From contig NZ_CP019428.1 of assembly GCF_009834565.1 (NCBI RefSeq), forward strand, positions 1,736,001 through 1,800,000: a stretch of DNA of 64,000 bases, given 5' to 3'. Below are positions 8,103 to 17,892 of this stretch, in pieces. This DNA comes from Pseudomonas sp. R76 (GTDB lineage: Bacteria > Pseudomonadota > Gammaproteobacteria > Pseudomonadales > Pseudomonadaceae). The notes under the pieces were generated by a model. It was not told where the DNA came from, did no database searches, and worked only from the letters and a program-made list of their open reading frames with translations. The position numbers and the translations under genes were made by a program. Position 1 is the first letter of the stretch. Each line of letters begins with the position of its first letter.

Positions 8103-10544
8103 TTACTTGCCGGGCGTCAGGGTCAACCGCGTCTTCCCATATGCCTTGTCGAAGTTCTGCGGCTGCATCGGGAAGCTCAGGTATTGCGCCTTGAGCGACG
8201 GGTCGATGCCATTCGCATAGTTCGGGCTGGCCGGGTTGCCGGACTGGCCGATGCCGCCCTGGCCGGTCATCGGTTCCACTTGGCCGAAGTCGACGATCAT
8301 GCGCAACGCTGGCACCTGGGTGGTGTTGAAATCCTGGCCCCAGCTGTACGGCGCCGGGTTCAGGGTGTTGTGGTCGCCGCCACTGGCCAGCGGGCCGCGA
8401 ATCACTTGGCCGCTGGTGTTTTTCCAGGTGGTGCTGTGCAGTTTGCCCCACTGCCAGGCCTTGTGATCGCCGCCCAGTTGGCTGTCGCCAGCCGTGATCG
8501 CAGCGGCCAGGCTGCGGGCGAGGATTGCCGGTTTGTCTTCTTTCTGCGCGGTGCGCACGTCGTCCCAGAACGGGCTGTCTTCACGGCCCAGCAAGTGGTC
8601 GGCATTGGCGGAGTACGACAGGTTGGCGTTGCTGATAAAGGCTTTCCAGCTGGCGCTGGTTTCCGGGCCGAGTTCGTCGAGGAAGATCTGCTTGGTGCTT
8701 TCCTGCAGGAACAACTCGTAGATCGCCGCGTCGGCGGAGGTTGGCGCCAGGCGACCATCAAAGGCCATCAGGCGATTCAGCGCCTCGCGGGCCTTGGTCG
8801 CGTCAGCCGCGGGCAGTGCATCGATCGCCTGTTTCAGCGGCTGGGCCATGCCCGGCGCCTGGAACATGGTCTTGAGCTTGGCGGCGAAGGGGGTGGTCTG
8901 GTCGTATTGCATGGCGATCATGCTGCGGCTGTCATGCTTGCCGGCATTGGCCAGTTGCGCCAGGCGTTCGCTGCGCTCCGGCGCATCCCAGGAGTTGGAC
9001 AACTGCATGCCATAGCCGCGCGGCGCGGTGCGCTGGTTGGCGGTGCCGATCCAGCCTTGGGCCGGGTCTTGATCGTAGGGGTGCAGCATCGCGTCGGCGT
9101 AACCGTCCCAGTCAAACCGCGCGTCCCAGCCCGGCGAGGGCAGCAGGCCTTCGCCTTCGCGGCGGTTGGGGAAGCGGCCGGTGACTTGCCAGCCGATGTT
9201 GCTGGCGTCGGCGAAGATCATGTTCAGTGCAATGGCGCGGATTTCCCGGGTGGCGTCCGAGGCCTTGCCGGCGTTTTGCGCGCGGGACAGGTCGAAGAAC
9301 GCGTCCAGGCTCTTGTCGTCCTTGAAGTCGGCGGTTTGCAATGCCAGGCCGAATCCGGTGGTCAGCGCCTGGCTGCTGTTGAGCAGGGCGCCGTGGCGGG
9401 TTTCGTACACCACTTCGCGCAGCGGCCGCTGGCCTTTGGCGAAGAAGGTTTCGTTGCGCACAATGGCTGGCAGCCATTTGCCGTTGTTCTCGTAGTACAA
9501 GGCGTTGCCTTGGCGCTTGACCTTCTCCAGGAACAGGTCCTGGGTGTCGCCTTTGACGGCGCTCATGCTCCACGCCACTTTGCCGTTGAAACCGGACAGC
9601 AGCGTTGGCAGGCCAGCAATCGAGGCGCCGACCGCTTGATATTTCGGCGCACGAATCTGCACGTAATTCCACGGCGACGGCGCTTGTGGCTGCGCCGCCA
9701 GGTCGCTGGCCAGCAGGCTTTTGCCACTGCGGCTGCGCTGCGGGCCGATGGCCCAGTTGCTTGAGGTCGTCACCGCCAGTGCATTGAGGCTGTTGAGTTG
9801 CTGGCCGACGGCTTCCAGCCCGGCAAGGCCGGTGATCTGGCCGAGGTTCACGCCTTTGAGCTTGTCGGTTTCACCCTGCGGAATCGGCTCATCCGGCGCG
9901 CTTGGGGTAAGCCAGGCGAGTTTGTCGACGCCAACTTTCTGCGCCAGCACCAGCGACGAGAGTTCTTCCTGCAGGTTGCTCGACTCGCTGAAATTCAGCA
10001 GGCAGAACAACAGCGCCGAATCTTCCGGCTTCCAGTACTCGGGCTTGTAGCCGGTCTGGGCCAGGTCTGGTGGCAGCTTGTCGCGGTAGCGGAACAGGTA
10101 GGCGTTGACGCCACGGGCGTACACTTCAAAGAAGCGCTTGAGGCGCGGCGACGAAGCGTTATACAGCTCGCCGGCGCTTTTTTTCAGGTTGACGGCGCGC
10201 ATGAAACGGTCGACGTCGAGCACTTGCGGGCCGGACATTTCCGCCAGACGGCCTTGGGCCAACAGGCGCAAAGTGACCATCTGCGTGATGCGGTCGCTGG
10301 CGTGCACATAGCCGAGGCTGAACAGCGCGTCATGAAACGTATTGCTTTCGATCAGCGGCATGCCCTGGGCATTGCGGCGTACCGAAACATTCTGTGCCAG
10401 GCCTTTGAGCGGCTGCACGCCGGCAACGGGAGGCAAGGTGTCCTGGGTGCTCTGGAGCTGGCAACCGGCCAGGCTTAATGCACTGGCCACTGCCGCGGCA
10501 ACGCCGAACCGGGGAAGAAAATGTGAGAGGGCTGGCGAGGCCAT
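8103..10544 (-). CDS. quiP: Penicillin-acylase-family Ntn hydrolase, QuiP-like (possible acyl-homoserine-lactone acylase)
   Basis: This 813-residue precursor has an N-terminal hydrophobic stretch ending LSLAGCQ, a lipobox, so it is probably lipid-anchored or periplasmic. The alpha chain runs to about residue 260. The predicted autocleavage site precedes S261 in [10 protein letters not shown], which aligns with the SNxWxIG start of the penicillin G acylase beta chain. Length and layout fit QuiP, a Pseudomonas acylase that cleaves long-chain acyl-homoserine lactones, more than the shorter PvdQ. The family is secure, but the substrate could be another amide. It stands alone between two REPINs. 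Confidence 0.75.
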   Translation of the reverse strand: MASPALSHFLPRFGVAAAVASALSLAGCQLQSTQDTLPPVAGVQPLKGLAQNVSVRRNAQGMPLIESNTFHDALFSLGYVHASDRITQMVTLRLLAQGRLAEMSGPQVLDVDRFMRAVNLKKSAGELYNASSPRLKRFFEVYARGVNAYLFRYRDKLPPDLAQTGYKPEYWKPEDSALLFCLLNFSESSNLQEELSSLVLAQKVGVDKLAWLTPSAPDEPIPQGETDKLKGVNLGQITGLAGLEAVGQQLNSLNALAVTTSSNWAIGPQRSRSGKSLLASDLAAQPQAPSPWNYVQIRAPKYQAVGASIAGLPTLLSGFNGKVAWSMSAVKGDTQDLFLEKVKRQGNALYYENNGKWLPAIVRNETFFAKGQRPLREVVYETRHGALLNSSQALTTGFGLALQTADFKDDKSLDAFFDLSRAQNAGKASDATREIRAIALNMIFADASNIGWQVTGRFPNRREGEGLLPSPGWDARFDWDGYADAMLHPYDQDPAQGWIGTANQRTAPRGYGMQLSNSWDAPERSERLAQLANAGKHDSRSMIAMQYDQTTPFAAKLKTMFQAPGMAQPLKQAIDALPAADATKAREALNRLMAFDGRLAPTSADAAIYELFLQESTKQIFLDELGPETSASWKAFISNANLSYSANADHLLGREDSPFWDDVRTAQKEDKPAILARSLAAAITAGDSQLGGDHKAWQWGKLHSTTWKNTSGQVIRGPLASGGDHNTLNPAPYSWGQDFNTTQVPALRMIVDFGQVEPMTGQGGIGQSGNPASPNYANGIDPSLKAQYLSFPMQPQNFDKAYGKTRLTLTPGK

Positions 10545-10615
10545 GGCAAAGCTCCTGCGGGGGTAGCGTCATTAAAGGCGCTACGTTAGTGAGCGCGGCG
10601 AAACGACGCAAGCAG

Positions 10616-10726
10616 GATCGTTCCCACGCGGAGCGTGGGAATGCATTTTGTGACGCTCTGCGTCACGCTTTGTGAGCGGACGCAGAGCGTCCAGGCGGCA
10701 TTCCCACGCGGAGCGTGGGAACGATC
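10616..10726. repeat. REPIN of the GATCGTTCCCACGC family, copy 2
   Basis: GATCGTTCCCACGCGGAGCGTGGGAA on the left faces TTCCCACGCGGAGCGTGGGAACGATC on the right, with inner palindromes TGTGACGCTCTGCGTCACG and GGACGCAGAGCGTCC. It fills the gap between the acylase start region and the stop of the glutathione transferase gene, ending 12 bp from that stop. Confidence 0.85.
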
Positions 10727-10738
10727 ATTGCCTGGGGC

Positions 10739-11383
10739 TCAGGCTTTGGGCGGATTCACTTTTTGCACCCATTCATACGCCCGAACCGTCGCCGGGCGTT
10801 CCTTTATGCTGTTGAACCAGCGCTGCACGTGGGGGAAATCCTCCAGGCGCTGGCTCTGCCACTTGTGGGAAACAATCCACGGGTAGATCGCCATGTCGGC
10901 AATGCTGTAGTCCTCGCCCGCCACGAATGCGCGGTCCGCCAGGCGTCGGTCCAGCACGCCATACAGGCGTGCGGTTTCATCCACGTAGCGTTTGATCGCG
11001 TAGGGGATTTTCTCCGGCGCGAACTGGCTGAAGTGATGATTTTGGCCCGCCATCGGCCCCAGTCCGCCCATTTGCCAGAACAGCCACTGCAGCGCTTCCT
11101 GGCGACCGCGCAGGTCTTTGGGAATGAACTGCCCGGTTTTTTCCGCGAGGTACAGCAGGATGGCGCCGGATTCAAACAGCGAAATCGGCGCACCACCGTC
11201 GGTCGGGTCGTGATCGACGATGGCCGGGATGCGGTTGTTGGGAGCGATCTTCAGGAAGTCCGGCTTGAACTGCTCACCCTGGCCGATATTGATTGGGTGC
11301 ACCTTATAGGGCAGACCGGCTTCTTCCAGGAACAGCGATACTTTGTGACCGTTGGGGGTAGTCCAGTAGTACAGGTCGATCAT
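10739..11383 (-). CDS. Glutathione S-transferase family protein (YfcG/YghU-like)
   Basis: This 214-residue cytoplasmic protein has an N-terminal thioredoxin-fold domain (MIDLYYWTTPNGHKVSLFLE) and an all-helical C-terminal domain. The TPNGHK motif is that of the nu-class YfcG/YghU enzymes, which have disulfide-bond reductase activity toward small disulfides with glutathione. The ATG at 11383 has GGAGAG seven bases upstream, which decides the start over an in-frame ATG four codons earlier. It is monocistronic, flanked by a REPIN and the siderophore operon. Confidence 0.85.
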   Translation of the reverse strand: MIDLYYWTTPNGHKVSLFLEEAGLPYKVHPINIGQGEQFKPDFLKIAPNNRIPAIVDHDPTDGGAPISLFESGAILLYLAEKTGQFIPKDLRGRQEALQWLFWQMGGLGPMAGQNHHFSQFAPEKIPYAIKRYVDETARLYGVLDRRLADRAFVAGEDYSIADMAIYPWIVSHKWQSQRLEDFPHVQRWFNSIKERPATVRAYEWVQKVNPPKA

Positions 11384-11476
11384 GAAGCTCTCCAAATGAG
11401 CGAATGCCTGTACCTATAGGTGATGATCGAAGGGCAATAATTCAATCAAACATTTACGTCTAACCTTAGACGCCTT

Positions 11477-12262
11477 TCACACTGCGCCATCCACCAACAC
11501 CTGCAGCGACTGCTGCGAGCACCGCTCAATGCGCACCTGCACGCCATACACCTGGGCAAACAACGCTGGGTCGAGCACCTCATCCGCCTTGCCACTGGCA
11601 TACAAACGGCCTTGGCGCAGCACGGCAATGTGGTCGGCAAAGCGCGCGGCGAGGTTGATGTCGTGCAGCACCACCACGGCGATCAGGTTGTGTTCGCGCA
11701 CCAGCCCGCGCACGCAGTCCATGACCTTCAACTGGTAATTGAGGTCGAGGGCGCTGGTGGGTTCGTCTAGCAACATCACCTGGGGGCGGCGGGCGATGAG
11801 TTGGGCGAGGCTGACCAATTGGCGTTGGCCGCCCGACAAGGTGCTCAACAGTTGATCGGCCAGGTGCGCGATACCGATGCGCTGCAACGCCTCAAAGGCT
11901 TCGCGCAGGCAGGCTTCGCCGGACAGCGCAATGCCTTCCACATGGCCCACGCGCAGCGCGGCGATCACGCTTTCCATCACGCTGAGGCTCAGGCCGGGCG
12001 GCAGGTTTTGCGGCATGTAAGTGACGCGGCGCGCACGCTCGGCCACGGACATGGCCGACAGGTCGAGGTCGCCCAGCCTTACAACGCCTTGCATCTTTTC
12101 CAACCCGGCCACAGCGCGCAACAAGGTGGATTTGCCCGCGCCATTCGGGCCGATCAGTGCCGTCAGGCTGCCGTGGGGCAGGGTGGGCAAACTCAGGTCA
12201 TGCACGATGTGCCGACGCCCGTAACTGACGTTGGCATTGTGTACCGATAAACCCGCACTCAT
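11477..12262 (-). CDS. Iron-siderophore ABC transporter ATP-binding protein (FecE/FepC-like)
   Basis: This 261-residue ATPase has Walker A GPNGAGKST, signature LSGGQRQ and Walker [13 protein letters not shown], typical of iron-chelate importers. It energises the FecCD-type permease encoded just upstream; their genes overlap by four bases (ATGA). The start at 12262 (MSAGLSVHN) follows from that overlap. It is the last gene of the receptor/binding protein/permease/ATPase operon. Confidence 0.92.
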   Translation of the reverse strand: MSAGLSVHNANVSYGRRHIVHDLSLPTLPHGSLTALIGPNGAGKSTLLRAVAGLEKMQGVVRLGDLDLSAMSVAERARRVTYMPQNLPPGLSLSVMESVIAALRVGHVEGIALSGEACLREAFEALQRIGIAHLADQLLSTLSGGQRQLVSLAQLIARRPQVMLLDEPTSALDLNYQLKVMDCVRGLVREHNLIAVVVLHDINLAARFADHIAVLRQGRLYASGKADEVLDPALFAQVYGVQVRIERCSQQSLQVLVDGAV

Positions 12263-13317
12263 AACTGTCTCCCGCGTTTGAACACCAGCACCACGAAAAT
12301 CGGCACGCCCACCAGCGCGGTGACGATGCCGACCGGCACGATCACGCCGGGCATGATCAGTTTGCTGGCGATCGAGGACAGCGCCAGCAACAAGGCGCCG
12401 GTCAAGGCGCTGGCGGGCAGCAGGAAGCGTTGGTCTTCGCCCACCAGAATCCGCGCGATATGCGGACCGACCAGGCCGATAAATCCGATGGTGCCTACAA
12501 ATGCGACGGCGGTGGCTGACAACAAACTGATGCGCAGCAGCGAAAAAAAGCGCAGACGCTTCACGTCCACGCCAAAACTTTGCGCGCGATCTTCGCCCAT
12601 GCGCAGCAAGGTCAGGCGCGGCGCGGCGGCGAAGGAAAACGGCAGGACCAGCGCGACCACCAGGGCGAGGATGCCGAGTTTGTCCCAGTTGGCCCGGGTC
12701 ACGCTGCCCAAGGTCCAGAACACCAGTTGTTGCAAAACGTCTTCGGTGGCGACCAGTTGCAGCAACGCCACCACCGCGTTGCAACTGAACACCAGCGCGA
12801 TGCCGAACAACACCAGGCTTTCCACCCCGGCGCCGCGCAGGCGCGACATCGCTTGCAGCAAAAATACCGACGCCGCTGCGAAGATAAATGCCGAGATCGA
12901 AATCGCAGTGTTGGCCGACACCCATAACGTGGTCACCGGAAATACGATCACCAGGGATGCCGCCAGTGCCGCCGCCGACGACACGCCGAGGGTGAACGGG
13001 CTGGCCAGCGGGTTATTCAAAATTGCCTGCATTTCGGCCCCCGCCAGCGACAGCGCACAGCCGACCAGCACCGCCATCAGTGCATACGGCAGGCGCACGT
13101 TCCAGATGATCACCTGGTCGGTGGCGCTCAGGTGCGACGGGTGCAGGATGCCGTCGAGCAATGCCAACAGGCCCATGCCCGACGGGCCGCTGGCCAGGTC
13201 CACCAGCATCGCGCAGACCAGCGCCGAGCCCAGCAGAGCCAGCACCCAGGCGCGGCGTGCCAGCAAACGGCGGTAGCCGTGGGTGGCGCTGGCGAGGTCG
13301 AGGGTTTGAGAGGTCAT
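12259..13317 (-). CDS. FecCD-family siderophore ABC transporter permease
   Basis: This 352-residue polytopic inner-membrane protein has about ten hydrophobic segments and the FecCD signatures GCALSLAGAEMQAILNNPLA and GLVGPHIAR. It probably homodimerises, as only one permease gene is present. I start at the ATG at 13317 (MTSQTLD); in-frame starts further upstream would read through the REPIN at 13353-13442 and lack any family support. Confidence 0.92.
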   Translation of the reverse strand: MTSQTLDLASATHGYRRLLARRAWVLALLGSALVCAMLVDLASGPSGMGLLALLDGILHPSHLSATDQVIIWNVRLPYALMAVLVGCALSLAGAEMQAILNNPLASPFTLGVSSAAALAASLVIVFPVTTLWVSANTAISISAFIFAAASVFLLQAMSRLRGAGVESLVLFGIALVFSCNAVVALLQLVATEDVLQQLVFWTLGSVTRANWDKLGILALVVALVLPFSFAAAPRLTLLRMGEDRAQSFGVDVKRLRFFSLLRISLLSATAVAFVGTIGFIGLVGPHIARILVGEDQRFLLPASALTGALLLALSSIASKLIMPGVIVPVGIVTALVGVPIFVVLVFKRGRQL

Positions 13318-13352
13318 GGCGCTCACATTCTTGAAAACACTGAAAATCCAAA

Positions 13353-13442
13353 TGTGGGAGCTGGCTTGCCTGCGATAGCGGTGTCTCAGTCGAACCATTC
13401 AGTGACTGACACTCTGCCATCGCAGGCAAGCCAGCTCCCACA
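13353..13442. repeat. REPIN of the TGTGGGAGCTGGCTTGCCTGCGAT family, inside the siderophore operon
   Basis: TGTGGGAGCTGGCTTGCCTG is mirrored by CAGGCAAGCCAGCTCCCACA, with an inner inverted repeat (GTGTCTCAGTC against GTGACTGACAC). It sits between the binding-protein stop (5 bp away) and the permease start, so the element is transcribed within the operon and may set relative transcript stability. Confidence 0.9.
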
Positions 13443-13447
13443 GTTTT

Positions 13448-14575
13448 TTACCGCGTTTCTACAGGGGCCTTGGCGTCAATCCAGTAAGCACCCTGCAACG
13501 GCATGCCCAGGAACTGCTGGTTGATCTGCGCCATGCTCGCCTGTGGATCGAGCTTGGCGAACAACGCCGGGTGCACCCACTTGGCCAGCGCTTCAATCGC
13601 CAGCAGGTTGTACGGCGAGTTGTAGAAGTCATGCCACAGCCCGTGGGAATTGCCTTCGCGGATTGCACGAAGATTGGCAAACTCGGGGCGTGCCAACACG
13701 CGATCAAACGCCTCACGCGCCTCGTCAGTGCTCACGCCAGCGCCCAGGATCAAGCCCGGCGTGTGGTTGCCGGTGGCCACGTACACATCCGGGTCGGCTT
13801 TCAACGCGTACTCGACGCTGATATCCCCCAGCGCACCCGGCACCACATCGGCGGCGATATTGCGCCCGCCGACCAGCTTGATCACTTCACCCATGCCGCT
13901 TTTACCGGTGGTGTGCCCCGGCGCTTGCCAGGCACCGGCCAGCAGTTCGAGGAACACGCTCGGGCGCGGGCCGGCAGGCAGGGTGGCGACGGCGTCGGTG
14001 ATGACCTTGATGTGCTGGTCATAGAAGTCCAGGAAGGCTTTAGCCTGGGCTTCACGCCCCAGCGCCTGGCCCAGCGCGTTCATGCTGGTGTGGGTGCCTT
14101 GCACCGGGTTGATACGGAAATCGACGAACAGCACCGGGATGCCGGCCTTGGCCAGCACATCAGCCACCGCGCTGTGTTCGGTTGGGCCGTGGCCGGAGAT
14201 GCTGAACACCGCCAGGTCGGGTTTGAGCGACAGAATTTCCTCGGCGCTGACGCTTTGCTCCGACGCCTGCCCGATCAGCGGGATGTCTTTTACCGTGGGA
14301 AATTTCGCCACGTAAGCGCTGTAGGTGTGCTGGTCCAGCAGCTTCAAATCGTTCTGCCAGCCGACGATGCGCTGGAACGGCGCGTCCTTGTCGAGCAGGG
14401 CAAACGCCGAAATCAATCGGCCTTCACCCAGCACTACGCGTTTGACGTCGTCCTTGATTTCGACCTTGCGGCCCAGCACGTCGGTGACTTCGTGGGCGGC
14501 GGCGGTTTCGGCGTGGCCGAAGGCGAGCGCGGCGAACAGCACGCCGAGCTTGAGCGCGTTGCGAGGTTTGAACAT
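13448..14575 (-). CDS. Iron-siderophore periplasmic binding protein (FecB/BtuF class)
   Basis: This 375-residue precursor has a signal peptide (MFKPRNALKLGVLFAALAFG, cleaved near residue 26 after AETAAA) and a type III binding-protein fold with motifs EVTDVLGRKVEI, LKPDLAVFS and WQAPGHTTGKSGMGEV. It shuttles a ferric chelate from the TonB receptor to the FecCD permease. The ATG at 14575 is preferred for its AGGAG site eight bases upstream and because it begins the signal peptide. It lies 25 bp after the receptor gene. Confidence 0.88.
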   Translation of the reverse strand: MFKPRNALKLGVLFAALAFGHAETAAAHEVTDVLGRKVEIKDDVKRVVLGEGRLISAFALLDKDAPFQRIVGWQNDLKLLDQHTYSAYVAKFPTVKDIPLIGQASEQSVSAEEILSLKPDLAVFSISGHGPTEHSAVADVLAKAGIPVLFVDFRINPVQGTHTSMNALGQALGREAQAKAFLDFYDQHIKVITDAVATLPAGPRPSVFLELLAGAWQAPGHTTGKSGMGEVIKLVGGRNIAADVVPGALGDISVEYALKADPDVYVATGNHTPGLILGAGVSTDEAREAFDRVLARPEFANLRAIREGNSHGLWHDFYNSPYNLLAIEALAKWVHPALFAKLDPQASMAQINQQFLGMPLQGAYWIDAKAPVETR

Positions 14576-14600
14576 GGGCAGGACTCCTGGTGAGGGAAAA

Positions 14601-16985
14601 TCAGAATTCATAATCGACACTGGCCGTCAACGTGCGCCCGGCGCCTGGGATGCCGTAGAGCTGGAAACCATCGAGGGACGCGCCGACCTGGCTGTAATAG
14701 AACGTGTTGAACACGTTGTTCAGGTTGAGGTTGACCGTGGTGTCCTTGTTGACCTTGTATTGCGCCGCCACGTTACGCAGCCAGTAACCGGGGGCTTTTT
14801 CGTGGTCACGCACGTAGATCGCGTTGACCCCGGACGGCCCGTTGGCGTAGCTGCTGTTGTTGTTCAAACCGCCGACGTATTTGTTGTCGCTGTAACGGCG
14901 TCGTCCCACGTATTGCTCGCCGTAGCTCAGGCTCAAGGCGTCGGTGACGGCGTAGGTGGTCCACAGGTTGGCGGTCAGGTCGGGAACGTTCTTGGCTTCC
15001 GCGCCTTTGTTGATGCCCTTGGTCTGCGTGCTTTTGAGCGCCGAGAAACCGCTGTAGGCAGTCCAGCGCGGGGTGATATTGCCTTGCAGGCCGAGTTCGA
15101 CGCCGTCCACGCGCTTGGCGGGCAGGGCGCGCACCGGCGCGGACTCGCCGTCCTGGTATTCCCAGGCGTTGTCCAGTTCGGTGCGGAAGATCGCCGCCGT
15201 GACATTCAGCATGTCGTGGGCAATGTCCCACTTGGTGCCCATCTCGTAGGTTTTCGATTTGGCCGGGCTGTAATTGCTGGTAGTGGCCGCGCCGTAGATC
15301 TGGTTGTTGGTGGACGCGCCCAGCGCCGACGGCTGCGCCGCTTCGCTGTAGGACAGGTAGATGCTGCCGTTCGGCAACGGCTTGTACACCGCGCCGACGC
15401 GACCGCTGACGGCGCCGTCGGTGCTGCTGATGCTCGTCTGGCCGCGCTGTGTGGTTTGCGCGCGCCAGTTGTCGTAGCGCAACGAGCCGAGCACTTGCCA
15501 CTGCTCGTTGAGGGTGACGGTGTCGCCTAAGTAGAGGCCGGCGTTGTCGATCACCGAACGCGGGTCGCCTTCGCCTTTGGTCACGTAAGTGCTGGCGAAG
15601 CTGTGGCTGGGGGCGTTCATGTTGAAGAACATGTCGCCGGCGGGTACTTCGGCGTTGCGTTTCAGGCCGCCGTAGGTCTCGTGATAAAACTCCAGGCCGC
15701 TGACCACCGCGTGTTGCAGGCTGCCGGTGTTGAACGTGAAGCTGAAGTCGGTCTGGTTATCGAGGATGGTGTAGCGCTTGGACAAGCCGAAATCACTGCC
15801 GCGCAGGATGCCGTAGCCGGTGTTGCTGTTGTTCACATAGTCGGTGTAGGCATTCACCGTGCTGCCGGGCACTTGGCTGATTGGTCCTACGCCGGTGTAG
15901 CCCAAGGTCGCACAGCGGGCGCCGCTGCAGGTTTTTTTACCGTTGGCGTCGGCGGCGAAGAAACGCGCCGGGGACAGTACGGCGAAGTTGTCGCTGCGTT
16001 CCCAGCGGGTCTGGTTGCGCAGGTTGGCGTCGTTCCAGTCGAAGTCATGTTCGAAGCGTGCGGTCAGCGAGGTGGTTTCGTTTTCCTGCGTATACAGGCT
16101 GGAATCGCCGTACCCGTTGGAGCGTTTCACACCCGGCATGCGGTGGCCGTCGGTGCCACGCTGGATCGGCACGCCGCCGTCCGGGGTGTTGGTGTCTTTC
16201 TGGTAGAAGGTGTCGACAAAGAACCGCGTGTCGGTGCCCAGGCCAAAGCCGAACGAGGTGGCGATGCCCCAGCGGTCGTAGTCCACGTCGTCGCGGTCGG
16301 CTACCTGGTTGTAGTGCTTCATCAGGTTGATGCGCACGGCGGTGGTGTCGGTCAGCTGTTTGTTGATGTCGGCGGTGAGGCGTCGGTAGCTGTCGGTGCC
16401 GATCCCGGCGGAGACTTTGTTGGCGTCGCCCAGGTGCGCTTCTTTACTGACCAGGTTGACGCTGCCGCCCATTGCCGAAACTCCGGATTCGATAGACCCG
16501 GTGCCCTTGAACACTTCAGCCTGTTGCAGGTTGAAGGTGTCGGTGCGCGTGGACATGCCGGCGTCGCGCACGCCGTCGACGGTCAGGCTTTGCTCGGAAG
16601 AAAACCCACGAATCGAAAACAGATCGCCCCAGCCCAGGTTGCCCTCGCCGGACATGAAGGTGATGCCCGGCACGTTGCGCAACACTTCCTGCAGGGTTTG
16701 CGCGTTCTGCTCCTTGAGCACCTGCTGCGGCACGATGGTCACGCTTTGCGGGGCGTCGAGCAGCGGCTGGCTGATTTTTGCCGAGGTTACCCGGTCGACC
16801 TTGAAGCTCGACGTGGCTTCTTCGCCGTCGACTTTGATTTGCGGCAGGCTCACCACCGAATCGTTGGCTGTGGCGGCGGGCGTATCGGCCCAGGCCGTCG
16901 GTGCAACGCTGCCGGCAGCAAGAAAACCGAACATCGGCGCCAGGGTTGAATGCAGCGTATGGCGGTGAGGTGTTGGCAATGACAT
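14601..16985 (-). CDS. TonB-dependent siderophore receptor (Fiu/FhuE-like)
   Basis: This 794-residue outer-membrane receptor has a signal peptide (cleavage after TAWA, about residue 34), a plug domain (about 70-185: SVTIVPQQVLKEQNAQTLQEV, FSIRGFSSEQSLTVDGVRD, GSIESGVSAMGGSVNLVSK), then a 22-strand barrel ending in the canonical terminal phenylalanine (VDYEF). There is no N-terminal signalling extension, so it is not an ECF-sigma transducer. The plug resembles catecholate-type receptors, but the ligand cannot be assigned. It heads the uptake operon and is preceded by a Fur-like box. Confidence 0.92.
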   Translation of the reverse strand: MSLPTPHRHTLHSTLAPMFGFLAAGSVAPTAWADTPAATANDSVVSLPQIKVDGEEATSSFKVDRVTSAKISQPLLDAPQSVTIVPQQVLKEQNAQTLQEVLRNVPGITFMSGEGNLGWGDLFSIRGFSSEQSLTVDGVRDAGMSTRTDTFNLQQAEVFKGTGSIESGVSAMGGSVNLVSKEAHLGDANKVSAGIGTDSYRRLTADINKQLTDTTAVRINLMKHYNQVADRDDVDYDRWGIATSFGFGLGTDTRFFVDTFYQKDTNTPDGGVPIQRGTDGHRMPGVKRSNGYGDSSLYTQENETTSLTARFEHDFDWNDANLRNQTRWERSDNFAVLSPARFFAADANGKKTCSGARCATLGYTGVGPISQVPGSTVNAYTDYVNNSNTGYGILRGSDFGLSKRYTILDNQTDFSFTFNTGSLQHAVVSGLEFYHETYGGLKRNAEVPAGDMFFNMNAPSHSFASTYVTKGEGDPRSVIDNAGLYLGDTVTLNEQWQVLGSLRYDNWRAQTTQRGQTSISSTDGAVSGRVGAVYKPLPNGSIYLSYSEAAQPSALGASTNNQIYGAATTSNYSPAKSKTYEMGTKWDIAHDMLNVTAAIFRTELDNAWEYQDGESAPVRALPAKRVDGVELGLQGNITPRWTAYSGFSALKSTQTKGINKGAEAKNVPDLTANLWTTYAVTDALSLSYGEQYVGRRRYSDNKYVGGLNNNSSYANGPSGVNAIYVRDHEKAPGYWLRNVAAQYKVNKDTTVNLNLNNVFNTFYYSQVGASLDGFQLYGIPGAGRTLTASVDYEF

Positions 16986-17001
16986 GGGTTACTTCCGAGT
17001 C

Positions 17002-17024
17002 TAAATTACAATTACTCTCATTTA
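17002..17024. promoter_or_regulatory. Candidate Fur box upstream of the siderophore receptor
   Basis: On the minus strand TAAATGAGAGTAATTGTAATTTA resembles Pseudomonas Fur boxes (AATGAGAATNATTCTCATT type) and is an imperfect palindrome. It lies 17 bp upstream of the receptor start, in the gap shared with the divergent response-regulator gene. Confidence 0.6.
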
Positions 17025-17175
17025 GGTTCGGTAGTCTAAAGAGCGATTCCGCCGGCCATGCCCCGGCTTTGTATCGCTGATGCGTGATTATGGTTTCCCA
17101 CAACATTCCATTACATTTGCGTACACCGCTGGATGAACTTTCGGCTATCTCCTGCGTTTTGAGTTTTCGGATCGA

Positions 17176-17892
17176 ATGCCCATGGCAAAGCTTGACCACC
17201 TGTTAATCGTCGATGACGACCCGCAAATTCGCCAACTGCTCTGTGACTACTTGAGTGACGCCGGTTTTCAGGTGTCCACCGCTGCCGACGGCAAGGAAAT
17301 GCGCCGCCGCCTGGCGCTGAATGTGATCGACCTGATCGTGCTCGACCTGATGCTGCCCGGCGAAGATGGCCTGAGCCTGTGCCGCGAACTGCGCGTCAGC
17401 TCCAACACGCCGGTGGTGATGCTCACGGCCAAGGGCTCGTTGATCGACCGTATTGTCGGCCTGGAAATCGGCGCCGATGACTACCTGCCCAAACCGTTCG
17501 ACCCACGTGAGTTGCTGGTGCGGATCAAAGTGGTGCTGCGCCGGGTGCAGAGCTTCCCCGACCGTGCGCGGCTGGACGAGGCGCCGAGCATTCGTTTTGC
17601 CGGCTGGCAACTCGACACACGGGCGCGGCAATTGCTCACGCCGGAGGGCGTGGTGGTCAGCCTGGGCAATTCGGATTACCGCGTGTTGCGCCTATTGTTG
17701 CAGCACCCGAACTGGCCTTTGAGTCGCGATTTTTTGCTCAACCATGTGTTCGACAAGGACAGCACGCCGTTCGACCGCTCCATCGACGTGTGCGTCAGCC
17801 GCTTGCGCTCGCAGCTGCCGGCCGGGCTGATCAAGACCGTGCGCAACGAGGGTTACATGCTCACCGCCGATGACGTAGTGCTGGAGTCGTGA
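17176..17892 (+). CDS. OmpR/PhoB-family response regulator
   Basis: This 238-residue regulator has a receiver domain (acidic pair DDD at 12-14, phospho-acceptor D57 in VLDLMLP, K-P switch in YLPKPFD) and a winged-helix DNA-binding domain from about 140 to the end (RSIDVCVSRLRSQLP, TVRNEGYML). Either ATG at 17176 or 17182 could start it. Its stop overlaps the GTG start of the sensor kinase. Divergence from the TonB receptor suggests, but does not prove, that it controls siderophore uptake, like PfeR in P. aeruginosa. Confidence 0.9.
   Translation: MPMAKLDHLLIVDDDPQIRQLLCDYLSDAGFQVSTAADGKEMRRRLALNVIDLIVLDLMLPGEDGLSLCRELRVSSNTPVVMLTAKGSLIDRIVGLEIGADDYLPKPFDPRELLVRIKVVLRRVQSFPDRARLDEAPSIRFAGWQLDTRARQLLTPEGVVVSLGNSDYRVLRLLLQHPNWPLSRDFLLNHVFDKDSTPFDRSIDVCVSRLRSQLPAGLIKTVRNEGYMLTADDVVLES

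Noticed and set aside
13318..13398. Longer N-terminus of the FecCD permease
   Set aside because: The extension would be translated from the REPIN and contains no membrane helix or family match.
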